From assembly GCA_013817115.1 (NCBI GenBank), contig JACDDG010000086.1:1-8488 (forward strand): a DNA stretch of 8,488 bases. Reading direction: 5' to 3'. This stretch comes from Parachlamydiaceae bacterium (GTDB lineage: Bacteria; Chlamydiota; Chlamydiia; Chlamydiales; Parachlamydiaceae). The notes beneath the pieces were generated by a model. The model did not search any database, was not told the origin of the DNA, and saw nothing but the letters and a program-made list of their open reading frames with translations. The number at the start of each line of letters is the position of its first letter. Within the stretch, counting starts at the first letter, position 1. Below are positions 6,597 through 8,488 of this stretch, piece after piece. The translations under genes were made by a program, and so were the position numbers.

Positions 6597-8087
6597 TTAT
6601 TTAAACTTCTTACGCTGATGTGCGTTGCCAATTTCAAGAGCACGCCGATACTTGGCGATAGTTCTTCTTGCACAACAAATCCCTTGAGCCTGAAGCAGCA
6701 ATGAGAGGGCTTCATCAGAGAGTGGTTTTAATTTGTCTTCCGCTGTAATCAAAGCCTGAAGCTTATCTCGAACGGTTGCTGATGATAGATCTTCCCCTTC
6801 TGAGGATTGATAGGCATTCGTAAAAAAGAAACGCAAAGGAAACAAACCCCTTGGAGTATGTAAATACTTATTGACAACCGCCCTAGCAATCGTGGACTCG
6901 TGCAAATTGAGCTCTTCAGCTAACATTTTCATCGTTAAAGGAGTCAGCTTTCCGTCATGTTGACTAAAAAAAGGATACTGCCTCTTCGCCAATGACTGAG
7001 CGATTCTTTCCAAGGTCGTATTACGCTGATGAATATTTTGAAAAAACCACTGAGCTGAAAGAATTTTTTGTTTGATAAAATTACGAGTATCCAACGATAA
7101 CGTTGGATCATCAAGCATTCGTAAATAGCGACGATTAAAGCATAATTGCGGTAAGGGTTCATCGTTAATCGACACATATAACTTTTCGTCTTCTTGATAG
7201 ACTGTGGCGTCAGGTACAATGGCAGATGCTACGGAATCATTAAATCCAGAACTAGGATGCAATTCTAGCTTAGCAATCTCCCCCTCAATAGCCTGGGTTA
7301 ACTCTTTACTACTACAGCCTAATGCTCTTTGAATTTGCGGAATGCGATTGTGCAATAGCTCTTGGTAGAGCTCTGAAATGATTCGATAGGCTAAAGTATC
7401 TTTCTTACCCTTTGCTTGTAATTGAATTAACAAAGATTCTTGTAAGTTTCTAGCTCCTACACCATGAGGTTCAAAATGTTGGATTTCTTCAAGAACATGG
7501 GTAAGATCCTTTTCATTAAAATTATTGAGCAGTGCGATTTCAGCGAGCGATTCTTCAAAAAAACCGGAGTTATCAAAATTGCCAATGATCGCTTCCGCCA
7601 TTGCTTGTTCATTTTCTGTGCTGAAAGTTTCCCGTGCCTGCATCATTAAATGACCAAACAACGTCGTTTGGCCGCACAAAGAACTTTCCATAAACGTTTT
7701 TAGCTTTTCTTCTTCGCTGCTACGCTTAATATAACTGTTACCGTCCCCAAGGTAGTCACGAAAATCGTCATCTATGCGCTTTAATATTTCAAAATTATGA
7801 TCGTCAAACCGTAATTCTTTCTCTGGAGTAAACTCTTGTTCTTCGGCGGCTTCTTTCCAAGATTCTTCAGCCTCTTCTAAAATTCGGTTTTCTGAAGAAT
7901 CTTCATCTGAACTTTCAAGAAGAGGATTCTCGGCTATTTCAGCCTCGAGCTTTTCCGAAAGTTCAATGATTGGCATCTGAAGAATATTAATTGCTTGCTG
8001 CATTTGGGGAGACATAATCATGCGCTGCATCTGCCGAAGGCCCGGACTTTGCTTAGCGCGCATTTCTAACGAAGGTGATTGTGACAT
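6597..8087 (-). CDS. rpoN: RNA polymerase sigma-54 factor RpoN
   Basis: A full-length sigma-54 of 496 residues. It directs core RNA polymerase to -24/-12 promoters and needs an AAA+ activator to open DNA. Region I (about residues 16-58) shows the typical Q-rich activator-responsive segment, MSPQMQQAINILQMPIIEL...AENPLLE. An acidic region II (about 59-115) and the core-binding domain follow. Near 381-414 is the promoter-binding HTH block (LTPLTMKMLAEELNLHES, then NKYLHTPRG). The RpoN box ARRTIAKYR is at about 473-481, close to the C-terminus, as in the family. ATG 8085-8087 is preferred, with AAGAG eight bases upstream. A GTG at 8094-8096 would add three residues. The gene appears intact and monocistronic in this window, convergent with the hicB relic. 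No activator gene is present here. Confidence 0.95.
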   Translation of the reverse strand: MSQSPSLEMRAKQSPGLRQMQRMIMSPQMQQAINILQMPIIELSEKLEAEIAENPLLESSDEDSSENRILEEAEESWKEAAEEQEFTPEKELRFDDHNFEILKRIDDDFRDYLGDGNSYIKRSSEEEKLKTFMESSLCGQTTLFGHLMMQARETFSTENEQAMAEAIIGNFDNSGFFEESLAEIALLNNFNEKDLTHVLEEIQHFEPHGVGARNLQESLLIQLQAKGKKDTLAYRIISELYQELLHNRIPQIQRALGCSSKELTQAIEGEIAKLELHPSSGFNDSVASAIVPDATVYQEDEKLYVSINDEPLPQLCFNRRYLRMLDDPTLSLDTRNFIKQKILSAQWFFQNIHQRNTTLERIAQSLAKRQYPFFSQHDGKLTPLTMKMLAEELNLHESTIARAVVNKYLHTPRGLFPLRFFFTNAYQSSEGEDLSSATVRDKLQALITAEDKLKPLSDEALSLLLQAQGICCARRTIAKYRRALEIGNAHQRKKFK

Positions 8088-8127
8088 GCTATTCACTCTT
8101 GTTCTTCTTTATACTCGACTCCTCCTC

Positions 8128-8156
8128 GTTGTAACCGATTATTTTACTTTTGGCAA
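8128..8156 (-). promoter_or_regulatory. rpoN: Candidate promoter of rpoN
   Basis: On the minus strand TTGCCA (8151-8156) and TACAAC (8128-8133) are spaced 17 bp apart, with one and two mismatches to the sigma-70 consensus. A transcript would begin about 30-35 bases before the ATG at 8087. This is a plausible but modest match in AT-rich DNA. Confidence 0.35.
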
Positions 8157-8386
8157 GTGAATAGTCATTTTATTAATATGTTTGGGTACAATTAAAAGTG
8201 TGTAGGTTGACTAGAAGGGGGCAAATACGCGCTGTGCTGTAATCATTTTACAACCACAGAGATCGCAAAGAACACAGATCAGCAAGTGAAATTGGTGGCA
8301 AAAATGTAATACGTCATTTCAATCATAATTTAACTCTTTTTTTTGAAAATGTTTGCAGCTTAAAACATAACCTGAAAATCATTTTG

Positions 8387-8418
8387 TAGCCCAAAAGCCG
8401 ATATCGGCTTTTGGGCTA
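8387..8418. repeat. Perfect 32-bp palindrome
   Basis: The half TAGCCCAAAAGCCGAT is followed directly by its complement, with GATATC at the centre. On neither strand is there an immediate T-run, although T-rich DNA follows about 35 bases later on the plus strand (8450-8456). It could terminate transcription of a gene beyond the window edge or be a repetitive palindromic element. Confidence 0.75.
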
Positions 8419-8444
8419 TTATGCCGAATGAATTATTATGCCGA
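8417..8444 (+). repeat. Two 11-bp direct repeats TATTATGCCGA
   Basis: Identical copies at 8417-8427 and 8434-8444, 17 bases apart start to start, beginning at the edge of the palindrome. The GCCGA core also occurs inside the palindrome. They may be binding-site-like or part of the same repeat element. Confidence 0.5.
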
Positions 8445-8488
8445 TAACTTTTTTTCAAATTTGCCTACGCACTAGCTTAGAGTCTATT

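Larger units (their letters stand above)
8097..8488. other. Upstream region of rpoN, no gene seen
   Basis: About 390 bases with no supported coding frame. It holds the candidate rpoN promoter, a CACAGAG-type purine-rich sequence around 8256-8290 (ACCACAGAGATCGCAAAGAA), the perfect palindrome at 8387-8418 and two 11-bp direct repeats. No tRNA or other RNA gene was recognised. Confidence 0.5.

Noticed and set aside
1..8488. CRISPR array, prophage or rRNA operon
   Set aside because: No regularly spaced repeats, phage structural genes or rRNA-like conserved stretches were seen.

Overview
The window is AT-rich bacterial DNA. Its clearest chromosomal gene is rpoN (sigma-54), on the minus strand at 6597-8087. 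The AT-rich sequence, the many decayed genes and the IS content suggest a host-associated, reductively evolving Gram-negative bacterium. A Parachlamydiales-like amoeba symbiont is my best guess, but this is inference because no rRNA or strong marker gene is present.

The main structure is a 5.17-kb composite-transposon-like insertion at 428-5601. It is flanked by an exact 8-bp duplication, ATCTTTTT, at 420-427 and 5602-5609. If the insertion and one copy of the duplication are removed, two coding fragments (296-427 and 5610-6053) join in frame into one uninterrupted 191-codon gene. The left end of the insertion is a full-length IS (428-2439, 24-bp perfect terminal inverted repeats) whose long transposase is split by a frameshift. 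The right end is a 211-bp inverted remnant (5391-5601) of the outer end of a related IS. Both outer tips are therefore the same kind of IS end, and the duplication brackets the pair, so the whole block appears to have moved as one unit.

Between the two IS arms lie several passengers. They are a gene that lost its 5' end to the IS (2440-3036), a minus-strand gene remnant with an in-frame stop (3692-4201), an intact coiled-coil gene with a consensus promoter, a good ribosome binding site and a terminator (4296-4943, minus), and degenerate AT-rich DNA. The coiled-coil gene is the only passenger that looks fully functional.

Left of the insertion are the last 30 codons of an unknown gene (1-93) and a large inverted repeat (95-242, 41-bp arms). 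Right of it are the second half of the interrupted gene, a frameshifted HicB-like antitoxin relic (6112-6394) and a 14-bp-arm inverted repeat between the convergent hicB relic and rpoN. Upstream of rpoN (8097-8488) are a candidate promoter, a CACAGAG-like sequence, a perfect 32-bp palindrome and two 11-bp direct repeats. Apart from rpoN and the coiled-coil gene, almost every gene here is partial or broken.
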